From the IMG/VR virus record IMGVR_UViG_3300020578_000131, positions 1 to 47,315 of that record: 47,315 nt of DNA. One strand, 5' to 3'. The notes under the pieces are model-generated. The model saw only the letters and a program-made list of their open reading frames with translations, did not search any database and was not told the origin of the DNA. A program made the translations under genes and the position numbers. This stretch comes from a virus. Shown piece after piece: positions 1-9,640 of the stretch; the first letter of the stretch is position 1, and the number at the start of each line of letters is the position of its first letter.

Positions 1-27
1 TGTTAAAATCTTTAATCCATTAGCCAT
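1..27 (-). CDS. start of a gene running off the left edge
   Basis: ATG at 25-27 opens a minus-strand frame, MANGLKILT, that continues beyond position 1. AAGGAAA lies nine bases upstream, a good ribosome-binding site. Only nine codons are visible, so no function can be given. It would be the next gene in the same direction after the probable terminator. Confidence 0.55.
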
Positions 28-43
28 TTTAATGCATTTCCTT

Positions 44-55
44 GCTCTATAGAGC
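44..55. other. 12-bp perfect palindrome next to the ribosome-binding site
   Basis: GCTCTATAGAGC is a perfect palindrome. On the transcript it lies directly before AAGGAAA (37-43), the ribosome-binding site of the left-edge gene. A small protein-binding site or a hairpin affecting translation is possible, but a single short palindrome in AT-rich DNA can occur by chance. Confidence 0.35.
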
Positions 56-69
56 GGATAATAAACTAA

Positions 70-100
70 CGATTTTAACCTAAACAACCGATTAAAATCG
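70..100. other. inverted repeat in the intergenic region
   Basis: Arms CGATTTTAA (70-78) and TTAAAATCG (92-100) are perfectly complementary with a 13-base loop. The position between the probable terminator and the next start suits a regulatory hairpin or operator. There is no good T-tract, so it is less convincing as a second terminator. Confidence 0.45.
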
Positions 101-125
101 CTGTATAATAAATAGTTTTAATTTT

Positions 126-159
126 TGAAAAAGCATTATTGCATTGATTATGCAATAAT
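126..159 (-). terminator. probable intrinsic terminator after the 660-aa gene
   Basis: A perfect 10-base inverted repeat (arms 135-144 and 150-159, five-base loop) overlaps the TAA stop. On the minus-strand transcript the second arm is followed by GCTTTTTC. The stem is AU-rich, so efficiency may be modest. It lies at the end of the long gene run and before the next gene, a fitting place. Confidence 0.6.
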
Positions 160-2130
160 TGTAACTACATAGCTGTTAGGTGGAATAATTTGACCCATAT
201 CAATTCTAACGGTATTTAAGGTCAAAAATTCTATATAAGGCATGATTTGGTTGTAATTATCAAAATCTTCACGTACAGTTATAAATGCATCACGACTGTT
301 AAATCCGTGATTTAATAAAAAAACTCTATCAACTCCATTGCCTATAGTATATATTTTTTTTATAGTTCCAACAGAAGTTAATGTGGGTATTTGTGTTACA
401 CCACCTGATCCAACTTCTTTTTTTATTCTTCTTTTTGGACCATCTAGTAATATTTTTTCTCTTGGTAATTTTATTTCTACTTGATTTTCCGCTATCTCAA
501 TTTCTCTTTCTTCTTTATTATCTCCTTCTCCTATAATATAACCAAGAGTTTTTACTGTTATAGTTGTTTTATATTTTCTTTCATTATCCCCTAAATCAGA
601 AATAGTTTCCTGATTAAATTCAGGATCCATAAAACATTCAAACAAATGATCATCTTTTGTAATAGTAAAATAACTTTGCGCCGTTCTTGCCATAAATGGC
701 TGAATAATATCATTCATTTGCATTTGATAATTTGTGATAATATTAATTTTATATTCTACAGTAAGATAAACAGGGATTCTTAAAGCAAAATGTTGATAAA
801 CTAATTTGTCATTTTTTTTTGAAGTTAAAAAATTAATTTGTTCTCTAGTTTTTAATGAGTCAGAATTGGCAAAATCAGATGTTTTTTCTTGATTTAAAAC
901 TTTAGTTACATAAACTCTATCTTGTGAAGGAGAAACGTTAGCTTGAAAAGCTCCTTTTTTGTTTGGATCTTTTGTTACCGATGCTCTTTCTATAGAAATA
1001 ATAGGCGGTATTAACGACCCATTTTTATCTCTTAGAGATTTATTATCTTTTATTTGTAACGATCTTTCCGCAGAAGACCAAATAACAGGAACCTTTAACC
1101 AACCTTCGTTGGTATTACAAAAAATATTCATCTTTTCAACATAATCCATAAAAGCGCCATCAATTGTTTCTATGTTGCTTGGATTTAAGGTAACTTTTTT
1201 TGTTTTTTCAGTTCTTTTAGGCGGCTCTGTACCAGATGTACTTAATGGAAGGTCGGATAGAGAAGGTTCTTTTTTAACCTTTTTAGTTTCAATAGCACCA
1301 TCAACTGTGTTAGTTAGACGATTTTTTCTTCTAGGAGCAGAATCTGTTATTATTCTTTCTTTGGGAATTTTTATTTCTACCGGTGTCTCGTTTAAAGAAA
1401 CCTGTGGCTTTTCTTGATTTAAACCCTCGCCTACTAATTGTCCTAATACTTTAAGAGTAACTACACTTTTAAATTTTCGTTCCTCTTCACCAAGTTCGGA
1501 TATTGATTCTTGCGTGAAAGCAGGATCCATGAAGCATTCAAATTTAAAATCATCTTTTTTAATTACAAAATATCCTTGTGCAGTACGAGCCATAAATGGT
1601 TGTATGGCTTCATTCATTTGCATTTGATAGTTTGTAATAATGTTTATTTTGTATTCAATTGTTACATATATTGGAATAGGAACAGTCGTAGATTGTATAA
1701 CTTGTTTTTTATTCTTTTTAGAGGTAACGAAGTTTAACTGATTTTTGCTCTTTAAAGTATCGGAATTAGCAAAATCAGAAGTTTTTTCTTGATTTAATTT
1801 TTTAGTTATAACATATCTATCATTTTTAGGAGATAGATTTGCTTGAAAAGAGCCTTTTTTGTTTGGATCTTTTGTAACATTTAAACGTTCTATAGAGATA
1901 ATAGGTGGTATTAAAGAACCGTTTTTATCTCTTAATTTTTTATTACCTTTTATTTGATATGCTCTTTCGGCAGATGACCAAATGACAGGAATTTTAGACC
2001 ATCCATCAGAAGTGTTGCAAAATACGTTTAAACTTTCTAAATATTCAAAGACTGCTCCATCGACAGTTTCAATAGAGCTTTGTGCAAACATAGAGGTTTG
2101 TAAAATTTCTTCTTTAGTCGTATCGCTCAT
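148..2130 (-). CDS. virion protein with internal duplication and C-terminal adhesin-type beta domain (660 aa)
   Basis: Residues about 20-275 and 320-570 are two copies of one domain. Shared blocks include VPVIWSSAER, LRDKNGSLIPPIISIER, VTKDPNKKG, LNQEKTSDFANSD, EYKINIITNYQMQMN and IQPFMARTAQ. I recall single-copy forms of this family (LRDKNG and eYkinixxxyxxQMN) in marine T4-like phages, function unknown. A Pro/Lys/Thr-rich linker joins the copies. Residues about 590-660 (IGNGVDRVFLLNHGFNSRDA, then a VVTIIA end) resemble small beta-sandwich ends of tail-fibre proteins. It is the last gene before a probable terminator. A structural or adhesive role is inferred. Confidence 0.75.
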   Translation of the reverse strand: MSDTTKEEILQTSMFAQSSIETVDGAVFEYLESLNVFCNTSDGWSKIPVIWSSAERAYQIKGNKKLRDKNGSLIPPIISIERLNVTKDPNKKGSFQANLSPKNDRYVITKKLNQEKTSDFANSDTLKSKNQLNFVTSKKNKKQVIQSTTVPIPIYVTIEYKINIITNYQMQMNEAIQPFMARTAQGYFVIKKDDFKFECFMDPAFTQESISELGEEERKFKSVVTLKVLGQLVGEGLNQEKPQVSLNETPVEIKIPKERIITDSAPRRKNRLTNTVDGAIETKKVKKEPSLSDLPLSTSGTEPPKRTEKTKKVTLNPSNIETIDGAFMDYVEKMNIFCNTNEGWLKVPVIWSSAERSLQIKDNKSLRDKNGSLIPPIISIERASVTKDPNKKGAFQANVSPSQDRVYVTKVLNQEKTSDFANSDSLKTREQINFLTSKKNDKLVYQHFALRIPVYLTVEYKINIITNYQMQMNDIIQPFMARTAQSYFTITKDDHLFECFMDPEFNQETISDLGDNERKYKTTITVKTLGYIIGEGDNKEEREIEIAENQVEIKLPREKILLDGPKRRIKKEVGSGGVTQIPTLTSVGTIKKIYTIGNGVDRVFLLNHGFNSRDAFITVREDFDNYNQIMPYIEFLTLNTVRIDMGQIIPPNSYVVTIIA

Positions 2131-3107
2131 TAGATGTCAATCTTTAATTTAAAAGTAAAGTCTCTATTTTCTGTTTTTTTAATTGGCTTAGCTAGTTTCG
2201 CTATACCTATTAAATTACCGTTATCATCATAAATACCAATTTTAGAAATATAAGTGTGCTTTTCTAAACTACCAGTATAATTTTCATATGGATATCTTAC
2301 AGTATTTTTGATCTCATTATAAGCAAATTCGCTATAAGAATTATCTGTTGTGATAGGTTGATTAACTCTAAGTTGTCCTGCCTTTATATATGTTGGATTA
2401 TTAGAATGATTTAATTCACCTTTTTCCGCATGAACCATCATTGTTATAGTGTTTATATAATTAACACCTTCAAAGTTTAAATCAAAGCTGGACGTGGTGG
2501 TATAATTTGGTTTTTGATGTGCCCCGGCTCCCCAATTAGTCCATCTAGCATAATCTATAGAAGCTGTTGGGGTGTAAATAAGTGTTTCTTGGAAGTTATT
2601 ATCTAGTTTCCATGAACCGGTCAATAATAAGAATCCTTCGTTATATAAAACAACACCGGCAACTTGATTTAATCCTTGAGAACCAGTTGTTTGTATCAAC
2701 TCACCATTCTTGTTTATGTCTTGAAGTTTGGCGACAAGTGTTCCGGAAACATAATAAGAAAGTTCTACTGTTCCTCTGTCAATTGAAGAACCGTAATAAA
2801 TAGAAGGAATTGAAACTAAATTTATAGCTTGAGTAGCCTTATTTCCATATTCAGTATTAAAACCGTAGTGTTGGCTTAAATAAAGATAGTTGTTTAGGGT
2901 ATTCTTAAGAGCAAATATTCGCTTTCTATCTGCCGGTGAAGAATTTTGCGGATAATAATCAAAATAAAGTGAAGAAGTGTATGGATATTTACCAAGCACT
3001 TCTTCACCATATTGTGATGCAGCAAAGTCATTAGGACTTACAGATTTAAAACTTTCTAATGAACTACCTTTTGGTATAAAAGGATAATAATTTTTTCTGT
3101 CTGCCAT
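2130..3107 (-). CDS. virion structural protein (325 aa), paralogue of 12402-13532
   Basis: This 325-residue protein shares the C-terminal pattern of the 376-residue protein at 12402-13532 (ISKIGIYDDNGNLIGIAKLA, then KPIKKT) and the HSNNPTYIKAGQLRV motif near residues 234-248. GTVELSYYVSGTLVAKLQD lies near residues 108-126. There is no clear Shine-Dalgarno before the ATG in the 35-base gap after the S74 fibre gene, which is unusual here. The stop shares one base with the next gene. It is probably a tail or fibre-associated structural protein; its function is not proven. Confidence 0.72.
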   Translation of the reverse strand: MADRKNYYPFIPKGSSLESFKSVSPNDFAASQYGEEVLGKYPYTSSLYFDYYPQNSSPADRKRIFALKNTLNNYLYLSQHYGFNTEYGNKATQAINLVSIPSIYYGSSIDRGTVELSYYVSGTLVAKLQDINKNGELIQTTGSQGLNQVAGVVLYNEGFLLLTGSWKLDNNFQETLIYTPTASIDYARWTNWGAGAHQKPNYTTTSSFDLNFEGVNYINTITMMVHAEKGELNHSNNPTYIKAGQLRVNQPITTDNSYSEFAYNEIKNTVRYPYENYTGSLEKHTYISKIGIYDDNGNLIGIAKLAKPIKKTENRDFTFKLKIDI

Positions 3108-3142
3108 GGTAATAGTAATTATATCACGGAGAGAAAAAGGGA

Positions 3143-6100
3143 TTATCTATTTTCTAATGCTGCCAATCTTTGGAGTATTGAAGCTATTTGAGCATCTTTT
3201 TCTTCTAGTTTAGATTTAAGTTCTTCATTTTCGTTTAGTAAATATTGCGTCATTTTAGTAGTAATATTATCAAGATATTGATAATTCATTGTTCTAAAAT
3301 CATCAACTTCTTTACCCCATAAAAATATTTTTTCTCCAAGATTTTTATCACATACAAAACTAAAAGTATAATCGTCAACAATATTAGTAACATTTATAAT
3401 TTCTTCTAATTCAGTTTCTTCATTTAAGTAAAAAAGAGATACTTTATCATTTAATTGTAATTCATGTTTTTTACTAATAGTAATGGTATAAATGTCGTTA
3501 TTTTTAATAATTTTATTTGTTTCTAAATAAATATTAGGAATGAAATCTGTTGTTTTAGAAACAGCGTTTGGAAATATACCTTCTATTTCTTGTGCTAATA
3601 CGCCATTTCTTGGATTATCGGGAATGATATCTTTCATCTTAAAATCAACAATATTTATTTGTTTATATTTATTTTTTAATTCTTCAAAACTTAAAGATGA
3701 TGTTACAACCTCTTTCATACGTATATCTGAAACTGCATCAAATTCTACGGCAGCTATTCTTTGTTCAGCTTTTATAGTAACTGCTATGGTTTGTGCTCCT
3801 GCAAAACCAACTGAACCAGCTGAATTTAAATATCCATATCCTCCAAGATTTACACTTCTATATCCTAAAACCTCTAAAGGATAACCAGCCTTAAGACCAG
3901 TAAAGCTTATTGATGAACCTCCCTGACTAAATCTGGCAAATTCGGCTCCAAGAACATTATCAGAAAACACAACACAATTTGTACCTAATACTATATCTCC
4001 TGAGCCTGTATTGGTAAGATATGCATCACCGTTTACCCCCGGAGTTCTAAGAATTCTAAACGAATAATCGACGGTAGTACCACCATGACTATGAAAATCA
4101 ATAAAACAATTTCTATCTCCTGAACCATAAAGACTTAATTCAACACTATCCGTATCAATAGCATGATTACCTATGATACCAGAAGTACAGCGAATTCCTC
4201 CAACAACTTGTAGCTTAGAAGTGGGATTAGTGACGCCTATTCCAACATTGCCACCAGAAAGTATAGTAATTTTATCACCATTATTAGTTCGTATGGCAAA
4301 ACTATTATTTGTCGCCGTTCCAACAAAACCAATACCATAAGTAGAACCTAATACCACACTTTCTAAGGAGCTTTCCATTACTCTTATAAACGCATCGTTA
4401 GTTCCTGTATTTTGAAAACGCGCTATTTCAGATGCAACAGATTGAACATGTAATTGATACTGAGGATTAGTAATTCCAATCCCAACTGTTCCATTAGCAG
4501 CAAGACACATTCTTTCTGAGCTGTTTGTAAAAAAGCGCATTTTAGAAGGCACGGAAGAAACTCCGATAGTTCCATCAGAATCAACTCTAATTTGAGCACT
4601 GGCGTGCAACACAGTTGATGAATCAGCAGCCCACCAAACTATTGATCCAAGTTGATCTCCGTTTGTGGTAGCGGCGGGGGCGGCAGAAGTTCCTCTAGCA
4701 TAAACAAATTCACATCGAGGGTGATTAACGCCGACAGAATTATTTCCATTATATTGTCTTACTTCCACAGTAGGATAACTAATTCCACTATATCCTGTAG
4801 AAATTACTCGCAGGCCGGGAGAAGAAACGGTGGAACTAAATATTTCTAAATTTTTATTTGGCTGGGTGGTTCCGATTCCAACTTGACCAGTTGCATTAAC
4901 ACTTATTCTATTAGTTCCGGCAGTAAAAAAATCGATTCCATAATAACCAGATAAATATGCTCCTAAACCCTCACCTTGTTGTGGAGTATGGAATCCAAGT
5001 CCATAATGATTAAGAAATTTTGAATTATATGAAAAATTATCATTAAAAACACCAACTATGCCGGGACTGCCACCATTTACGTTAGCGGCTGGCCGAATAC
5101 CTATTACTCCGCTAGGATTAATTGTTATCGCATCAACAACTGATGGTCTGGAAATGAATAAATTACCTCCGTTACCAGAAGCAATATCCCATGTATTTCC
5201 AAATGTGGCAGTAGAATTTTGTAAACGTAAATGCGGAGGAACTGCACTATCTGTACCATAAATATGCAAACCTTTACCCGGAGTTGTGGTACCAATACCA
5301 ACGTTTCCGTTATTTAATATCGTTGCTCTCACTGTTTCACTAGTTATTAACTGCAAACTAGAAAATATTCCAGCACTATTTTGACCAGCAGAAATTGCAG
5401 GATTTGTACCATCAATGCTTTGAACAATGTTTAATGGAGCAAGAACAGAATTTGCACTAAAGCTAGAAATAGTATATGCATTTCCTCTATAATAAGTAAA
5501 TCCTTGAACGTCTAATTTTGCACTTGGAGTGCTTTTTGCTATTCCAACATTAGAACCAGACAAAAATATAGCTGCTGAACCAGCATTACCTTGTATAGCT
5601 ATCGCCTTTCCACTTGGTACATAATAGCCATGAAAGTTTAAATTGCCAGTTCCAGCGCCGGGGCCGAATTCTGTTTGAAAACCGGAAGCAGAATGATATA
5701 TTCTTGTTCCTCTAATGGTTGTTTGACCATTGACATCCAAAGGAGTGCTGGGATTAGTAGTGCCTATACCAAAAAAACCTTGATTGATATAGCTATTAAT
5801 TCCATTACCAGCAGAGAATTGTGCAACAACAGTTGCTCCGCTCTTAAGTTGCAATATGCCCGTATCACCACCGGCTGTAGAACCATATAGAGCAGCTACT
5901 TCTGTTGAGCCGCTTATTAGGCTATATCCACTAGATTGCGAACCAGAAACCTGTAATCTTGCGCCGGGATTTGTTGTGCCAATTCCTACGTTATTATTAT
6001 TCCAATATAAATTAGTTGCACCTGAAACAGTTGTTGTTGTGTTATAAAATGCTACTTGGTTAGCAGTGCTAGCAGAAACATTATTAATTCCTGTTTCATT

Positions 6101-6706
6101 TGCATATTTACCAATATAAATATAAGCTCTTACTTTAGACGGAATTTCACTAGAAGCGTAGTCTTGAACAAATAAAATACCAGAATAGTAATCAATATAA
6201 TAATCTATTGGATTAGAACCCGGTATTAAAGAATTGTCTGAGCGCAATACTTGAGCTTCATAACCAAAGTGGAAAGAAACAGGAATTAGTTGTAATGCAC
6301 CAGCAGATTCATTAACAACAGAATTATTAATAAAAGCCCCAGTTCCAAGTTTAGTAAATGGATAAGTAGAGCTTAAACTTTGATAGTTAGATGGTAATTT
6401 TAATATATATCCGTGATCTCGCGCAGTAGGTTGTAAATCTCCATACTTAGTATCTGTTATCGCATAATTTGTAGAATTTGCTATTACTTCTACAGTAAAT
6501 TCAACATATTGAACTACGCCGTTATTCTCCCAAAGACTTAAACTTGGAGCAGGAGTTGTTATTGACTCACCAAAAATAGTTTTTGAACTTAATTGTAAGT
6601 TGCTTGATAGAGTCTCATTTCCAGCTTCTAAATTGGCCGCTGTTTGAGTTTTACCAAAAAACTTCTTAAAAAGAATAGATAATTTATTATAATCTGTTAT
6701 AGCCAT
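3143..6706 (-). CDS. tail fibre/adhesin with S74 self-cleaving chaperone domain (1187 aa)
   Basis: Residues 1-205 match the N-terminal attachment domain of the 973-residue fibre (NKLSILFKKFFGKTQ, YIDYYSGILFVQDYASSE). Between about 235 and 840 a motif of the type xVGIGTTNPxxxLxV recurs at least seven times (one degenerate), as in trimeric fibre stalks. The C-terminal S74 domain begins near 990 with SDIRMKE, holding the presumed catalytic serine, and has GVLAQEIEGIFPNAVS. An insertion of about 75 residues lies before VDDFRTMNYQYL. A coiled coil ends the protein (ENEELKSKLEEKDAQIASIL, to ALENR). In the family, this domain trimerises the fibre and cuts itself off. The role is firm; the target receptor is unknown. 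Confidence 0.93.
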   Translation of the reverse strand: MAITDYNKLSILFKKFFGKTQTAANLEAGNETLSSNLQLSSKTIFGESITTPAPSLSLWENNGVVQYVEFTVEVIANSTNYAITDTKYGDLQPTARDHGYILKLPSNYQSLSSTYPFTKLGTGAFINNSVVNESAGALQLIPVSFHFGYEAQVLRSDNSLIPGSNPIDYYIDYYSGILFVQDYASSEIPSKVRAYIYIGKYANETGINNVSASTANQVAFYNTTTTVSGATNLYWNNNNVGIGTTNPGARLQVSGSQSSGYSLISGSTEVAALYGSTAGGDTGILQLKSGATVVAQFSAGNGINSYINQGFFGIGTTNPSTPLDVNGQTTIRGTRIYHSASGFQTEFGPGAGTGNLNFHGYYVPSGKAIAIQGNAGSAAIFLSGSNVGIAKSTPSAKLDVQGFTYYRGNAYTISSFSANSVLAPLNIVQSIDGTNPAISAGQNSAGIFSSLQLITSETVRATILNNGNVGIGTTTPGKGLHIYGTDSAVPPHLRLQNSTATFGNTWDIASGNGGNLFISRPSVVDAITINPSGVIGIRPAANVNGGSPGIVGVFNDNFSYNSKFLNHYGLGFHTPQQGEGLGAYLSGYYGIDFFTAGTNRISVNATGQVGIGTTQPNKNLEIFSSTVSSPGLRVISTGYSGISYPTVEVRQYNGNNSVGVNHPRCEFVYARGTSAAPAATTNGDQLGSIVWWAADSSTVLHASAQIRVDSDGTIGVSSVPSKMRFFTNSSERMCLAANGTVGIGITNPQYQLHVQSVASEIARFQNTGTNDAFIRVMESSLESVVLGSTYGIGFVGTATNNSFAIRTNNGDKITILSGGNVGIGVTNPTSKLQVVGGIRCTSGIIGNHAIDTDSVELSLYGSGDRNCFIDFHSHGGTTVDYSFRILRTPGVNGDAYLTNTGSGDIVLGTNCVVFSDNVLGAEFARFSQGGSSISFTGLKAGYPLEVLGYRSVNLGGYGYLNSAGSVGFAGAQTIAVTIKAEQRIAAVEFDAVSDIRMKEVVTSSLSFEELKNKYKQINIVDFKMKDIIPDNPRNGVLAQEIEGIFPNAVSKTTDFIPNIYLETNKIIKNNDIYTITISKKHELQLNDKVSLFYLNEETELEEIINVTNIVDDYTFSFVCDKNLGEKIFLWGKEVDDFRTMNYQYLDNITTKMTQYLLNENEELKSKLEEKDAQIASILQRLAALENR

Positions 6707-6709
6707 ATA

Positions 6710-9631
6710 TTATGGTGTTCTAGAGAACGTTATTTCATTAATACTACCAGCCCATGAAGCAGGAGCTTCTACTCTTACAACAAAATATTCATCCGTATTA
6801 GGACCAACAGCAGAATAAAATTGTAATTTTGTTGTATACAAAATATTAGTAGAAGTCACGGTTCCTTCTGTAAGACCTAAATTATCAGCAAGAGGGGTAG
6901 CATTTTCTGCTATCTGAATTGCGGGGGCGACAGCATCTCTCCAGCCAGTTCTGCCGGGAATTTTAACTGATATTTTAACACTATTACCAGTTAGTGCCGC
7001 AGTATTATCAACAGGAACTGTATCAGTAGACTTAATTGTTAAATATATATTGCTGAAAGTACCGTTACCGTCAGAATTCTTAAATATTCTAAAATAACTT
7101 CTATTTCCCGTGAGTGAGCTATAATTTGGCTGATTACCATATTTATGTGTTGTAAGAGAATCTTCTACGTTACCATTATTTAAGATTTTAGTTGGATATC
7201 TTACAGTTCCATAATAAACCGCTAGTTCTAAACCACCTTGGTCTATTTTAGAAGAACTTGGGAACGTGTTTAATGCGCTTACTGCTTGTGTTTGAGTTGA
7301 ATAGTCGCCAGAAATACCTCTACGAGCTTCAGAGATAAATTTTTCACTATAATCAGTACTAACATCAATTACATTGTCTAATAACATAGTGGAAGTAGGT
7401 ATAGCTAGAGATATGCTTTTTCCAATACCGTTTGATATGTTTATAGTTGAAGATACTGATTCATTAAGACGCCTAAAATTTGAAGTAGTAATAGTGTGTG
7501 AACTAGTGAGAGAATAATTATCACTTGCAGTAGTCGGATAAACGGTAGTAACTGCATCTGTAATAGCCGTTGGCGTAACGCCGTTTAGTGAACCAAAAGT
7601 AATGCCACCATTACTATTATCAGGATACGTATATTTATAAAGATTTTTTATGTTTGCTTGAACGTTATAAGTACCACCAGTATAATAATGTACACCAGAA
7701 ATATATCGATCACCTGTAAAGTTACTAGAAGCAATTACTGGATTTTCAATTATATAATCATCTGAAATGCCGCTTTTTGCTGACGGATCATATATCCAAT
7801 CAACATAATTTGTATAAGCGGTAGAACCTTGCTGTAAGAGTACTAAAACATAATTGTGACCGGGTTGCCACACTTCTGTTCCTATACCTATAGAGCCGGT
7901 TCTATGACGGAAAAGATCAAAAGATAAACCTGAAGACTTAAATGAACCAGTAAATGCTTCGGTCAATTTAAAATTATTATTGCTAGCGGCATTAGTATCG
8001 GTAGTTGATATATTGTAAGGCTCTACCACTAAATCATTTGCAGCTAAAATATAGTTTCCAACGCCATTTGCTACTACGTTAAAAGCATTATTTTTATAAT
8101 TAACAAAAGTATCTTTATCTTCAGAAATGTTTGCATTTAAAGACATAGTTAAAGGTACAGGAGTATGTAAGACCCCTAAGCGAAGTCTTCTACTACTAGT
8201 TGGTAATGGACCACCAGATAAACCATTTACTGGTGAATACGCGGCATTAAAAGCTACAGGTAGTTGAGAAGGCCCTAAAGACTTAGTTACATTAATATAA
8301 TTAGCCACCCCCTTACCAGTTCCAAAGCCTAATCTAAGAGTTGTAGATAAATTGGCTGAAGGTGCTCCAAATACATATTCTACATTTGTTAAATCTGGAG
8401 CCTTGGAAGGTGCTAGTCCCTTTAATACTTCATTGATTCTATCTATTGCAGTTCCAACATACGTTGAAGGAGTAAAATCTGTGAACAAACCGTCTGTATA
8501 TACGTTATCTCCTGCTTCTGCGTTTCCGATAGTTAGATTAGTTAAATTTTCTCCATTGCCATTAAAATAACTAGCGGTTAAAGAAGATGCAGAAATGTTA
8601 TTAGTAACCTCTATATTACTAGCAGATAAGTAAGTTGTTTGTTGTCCAGAGGAACTAAAATACGTATTTAATTCCATACCAGAACCATTGTTAATAACTG
8701 TTAAAAAAATATCTCCACCGGAGCCACTAATATACAAACCTGCACCCTGATTAGAAGTTCCGGCACCAGTGTTCATTTCTATTAGTTGATCTTTAACCGT
8801 TAAATTTTGTGTATCAATTGTTGTTAAAGTGCCTTGAACGGTTAAATTATCAAATAAAGCGCTGGATGCTGTTATTTGACTAGCACTTAAAAAATTATTA
8901 ATCTTTACGTCATCCAATCCGCCAGTAATGCTGCTTGTTAAATAAACAACTTGATTTTGAACAACTAGATTGTCTCCAGCGGCTAAAGTTTTTTTATCAG
9001 AGTATTTACCAACATAAATATAAGCTTCTACTTTAGTTGGATATCTAGTTGGATTAGCGTCTTGTACAAATAAAATACCAGAGTAATAATCTAGATACAT
9101 ATCATCTGGAGCGGACCAAAGTATTTCTGTATTTCCTGAATAAACTTTAGCCTCATATCTAAAGTTAAAACTTGGAGAAACTAATTGCAATTTACCTGAT
9201 GTAGTGGCAACAATGGAATTGTCAATAAAAGGAGCTGTCGCAAAGTTATCAAACGGCGAAGAACCATTTTGTGCGATTGTTTGCGATTGATAGCTACTAG
9301 ATAATTTTAATTTATAAGCATGTATTGTAGAACCAAAAGACACTTCTGCTTCTTTTTGTATACTAAGACCAGTAGTGGCAGGTAAATATTCAGTTTCTGT
9401 TATTGGTTCAACTACAAAAGTTACTTTTTGAATTACTTTATTCGTATCTACTTCCCACATTAACAAAGAAGAAGGATCTAGCGGTATTTCATCGCCAAAA
9501 ATAGTTGAAGAATTTAATTGAACAAATGAACCTACATTTTCATTTCCAATTTGTAATATCGGAGCAGAGTGCGCTTTGCCTGATAATTTTTTAAATGCAA
9601 TATCTAATTTATTTTTGTCTGTTAGCGCCAT
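6710..9631 (-). CDS. mosaic tail fibre / adhesin protein (973 aa)
   Basis: This protein is a composite of its two neighbours. Residues 1-215 match the N-terminus of the 1187-residue fibre (NKLDIAFKKLSGKAHSAP, STIFGDEIP, YLDYYSGILFVQDANP with YIYVGKYSD), probably the virion-attachment domain. Residues about 250-415 match the stalk module of the 695-residue protein (LTVKDQLIEMNTGAGT, GAGLYISGSGGD, NEVLKGLAPSKAPDLTN). The remaining body matches that protein too (YPTKILNNGNV, YFRIFKNSDGN). No S74 or enzymatic motif is seen. A strong AGGAGGA site precedes it, and the next fibre starts three bases after its stop. Receptor binding is inferred. Confidence 0.84.
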   Translation of the reverse strand: MALTDKNKLDIAFKKLSGKAHSAPILQIGNENVGSFVQLNSSTIFGDEIPLDPSSLLMWEVDTNKVIQKVTFVVEPITETEYLPATTGLSIQKEAEVSFGSTIHAYKLKLSSSYQSQTIAQNGSSPFDNFATAPFIDNSIVATTSGKLQLVSPSFNFRYEAKVYSGNTEILWSAPDDMYLDYYSGILFVQDANPTRYPTKVEAYIYVGKYSDKKTLAAGDNLVVQNQVVYLTSSITGGLDDVKINNFLSASQITASSALFDNLTVQGTLTTIDTQNLTVKDQLIEMNTGAGTSNQGAGLYISGSGGDIFLTVINNGSGMELNTYFSSSGQQTTYLSASNIEVTNNISASSLTASYFNGNGENLTNLTIGNAEAGDNVYTDGLFTDFTPSTYVGTAIDRINEVLKGLAPSKAPDLTNVEYVFGAPSANLSTTLRLGFGTGKGVANYINVTKSLGPSQLPVAFNAAYSPVNGLSGGPLPTSSRRLRLGVLHTPVPLTMSLNANISEDKDTFVNYKNNAFNVVANGVGNYILAANDLVVEPYNISTTDTNAASNNNFKLTEAFTGSFKSSGLSFDLFRHRTGSIGIGTEVWQPGHNYVLVLLQQGSTAYTNYVDWIYDPSAKSGISDDYIIENPVIASSNFTGDRYISGVHYYTGGTYNVQANIKNLYKYTYPDNSNGGITFGSLNGVTPTAITDAVTTVYPTTASDNYSLTSSHTITTSNFRRLNESVSSTINISNGIGKSISLAIPTSTMLLDNVIDVSTDYSEKFISEARRGISGDYSTQTQAVSALNTFPSSSKIDQGGLELAVYYGTVRYPTKILNNGNVEDSLTTHKYGNQPNYSSLTGNRSYFRIFKNSDGNGTFSNIYLTIKSTDTVPVDNTAALTGNSVKISVKIPGRTGWRDAVAPAIQIAENATPLADNLGLTEGTVTSTNILYTTKLQFYSAVGPNTDEYFVVRVEAPASWAGSINEITFSRTP
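7170..7203 (-). repeat. 34-bp segment shared with the upstream fibre gene
   Basis: This is the second copy of the sequence at 10103-10136, same orientation, in the 973-residue fibre gene. It encodes the same YPTKILNNG region. Confidence 0.85.
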
Positions 9632-9640
9632 GTTCTATGG

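Noticed and set aside
959-1737. Plus-strand open frames within the 660-residue gene
   Set aside because: They lie opposite a long, clearly conserved minus-strand gene and have no family motifs or ribosome-binding context; they are shadows.
4190-6005. Regularly recurring similar DNA segments that could suggest a CRISPR-like array
   Set aside because: They encode the fibre motif GIGTTNP within one open frame, with irregular spacing and imperfect DNA identity; this is a protein repeat.
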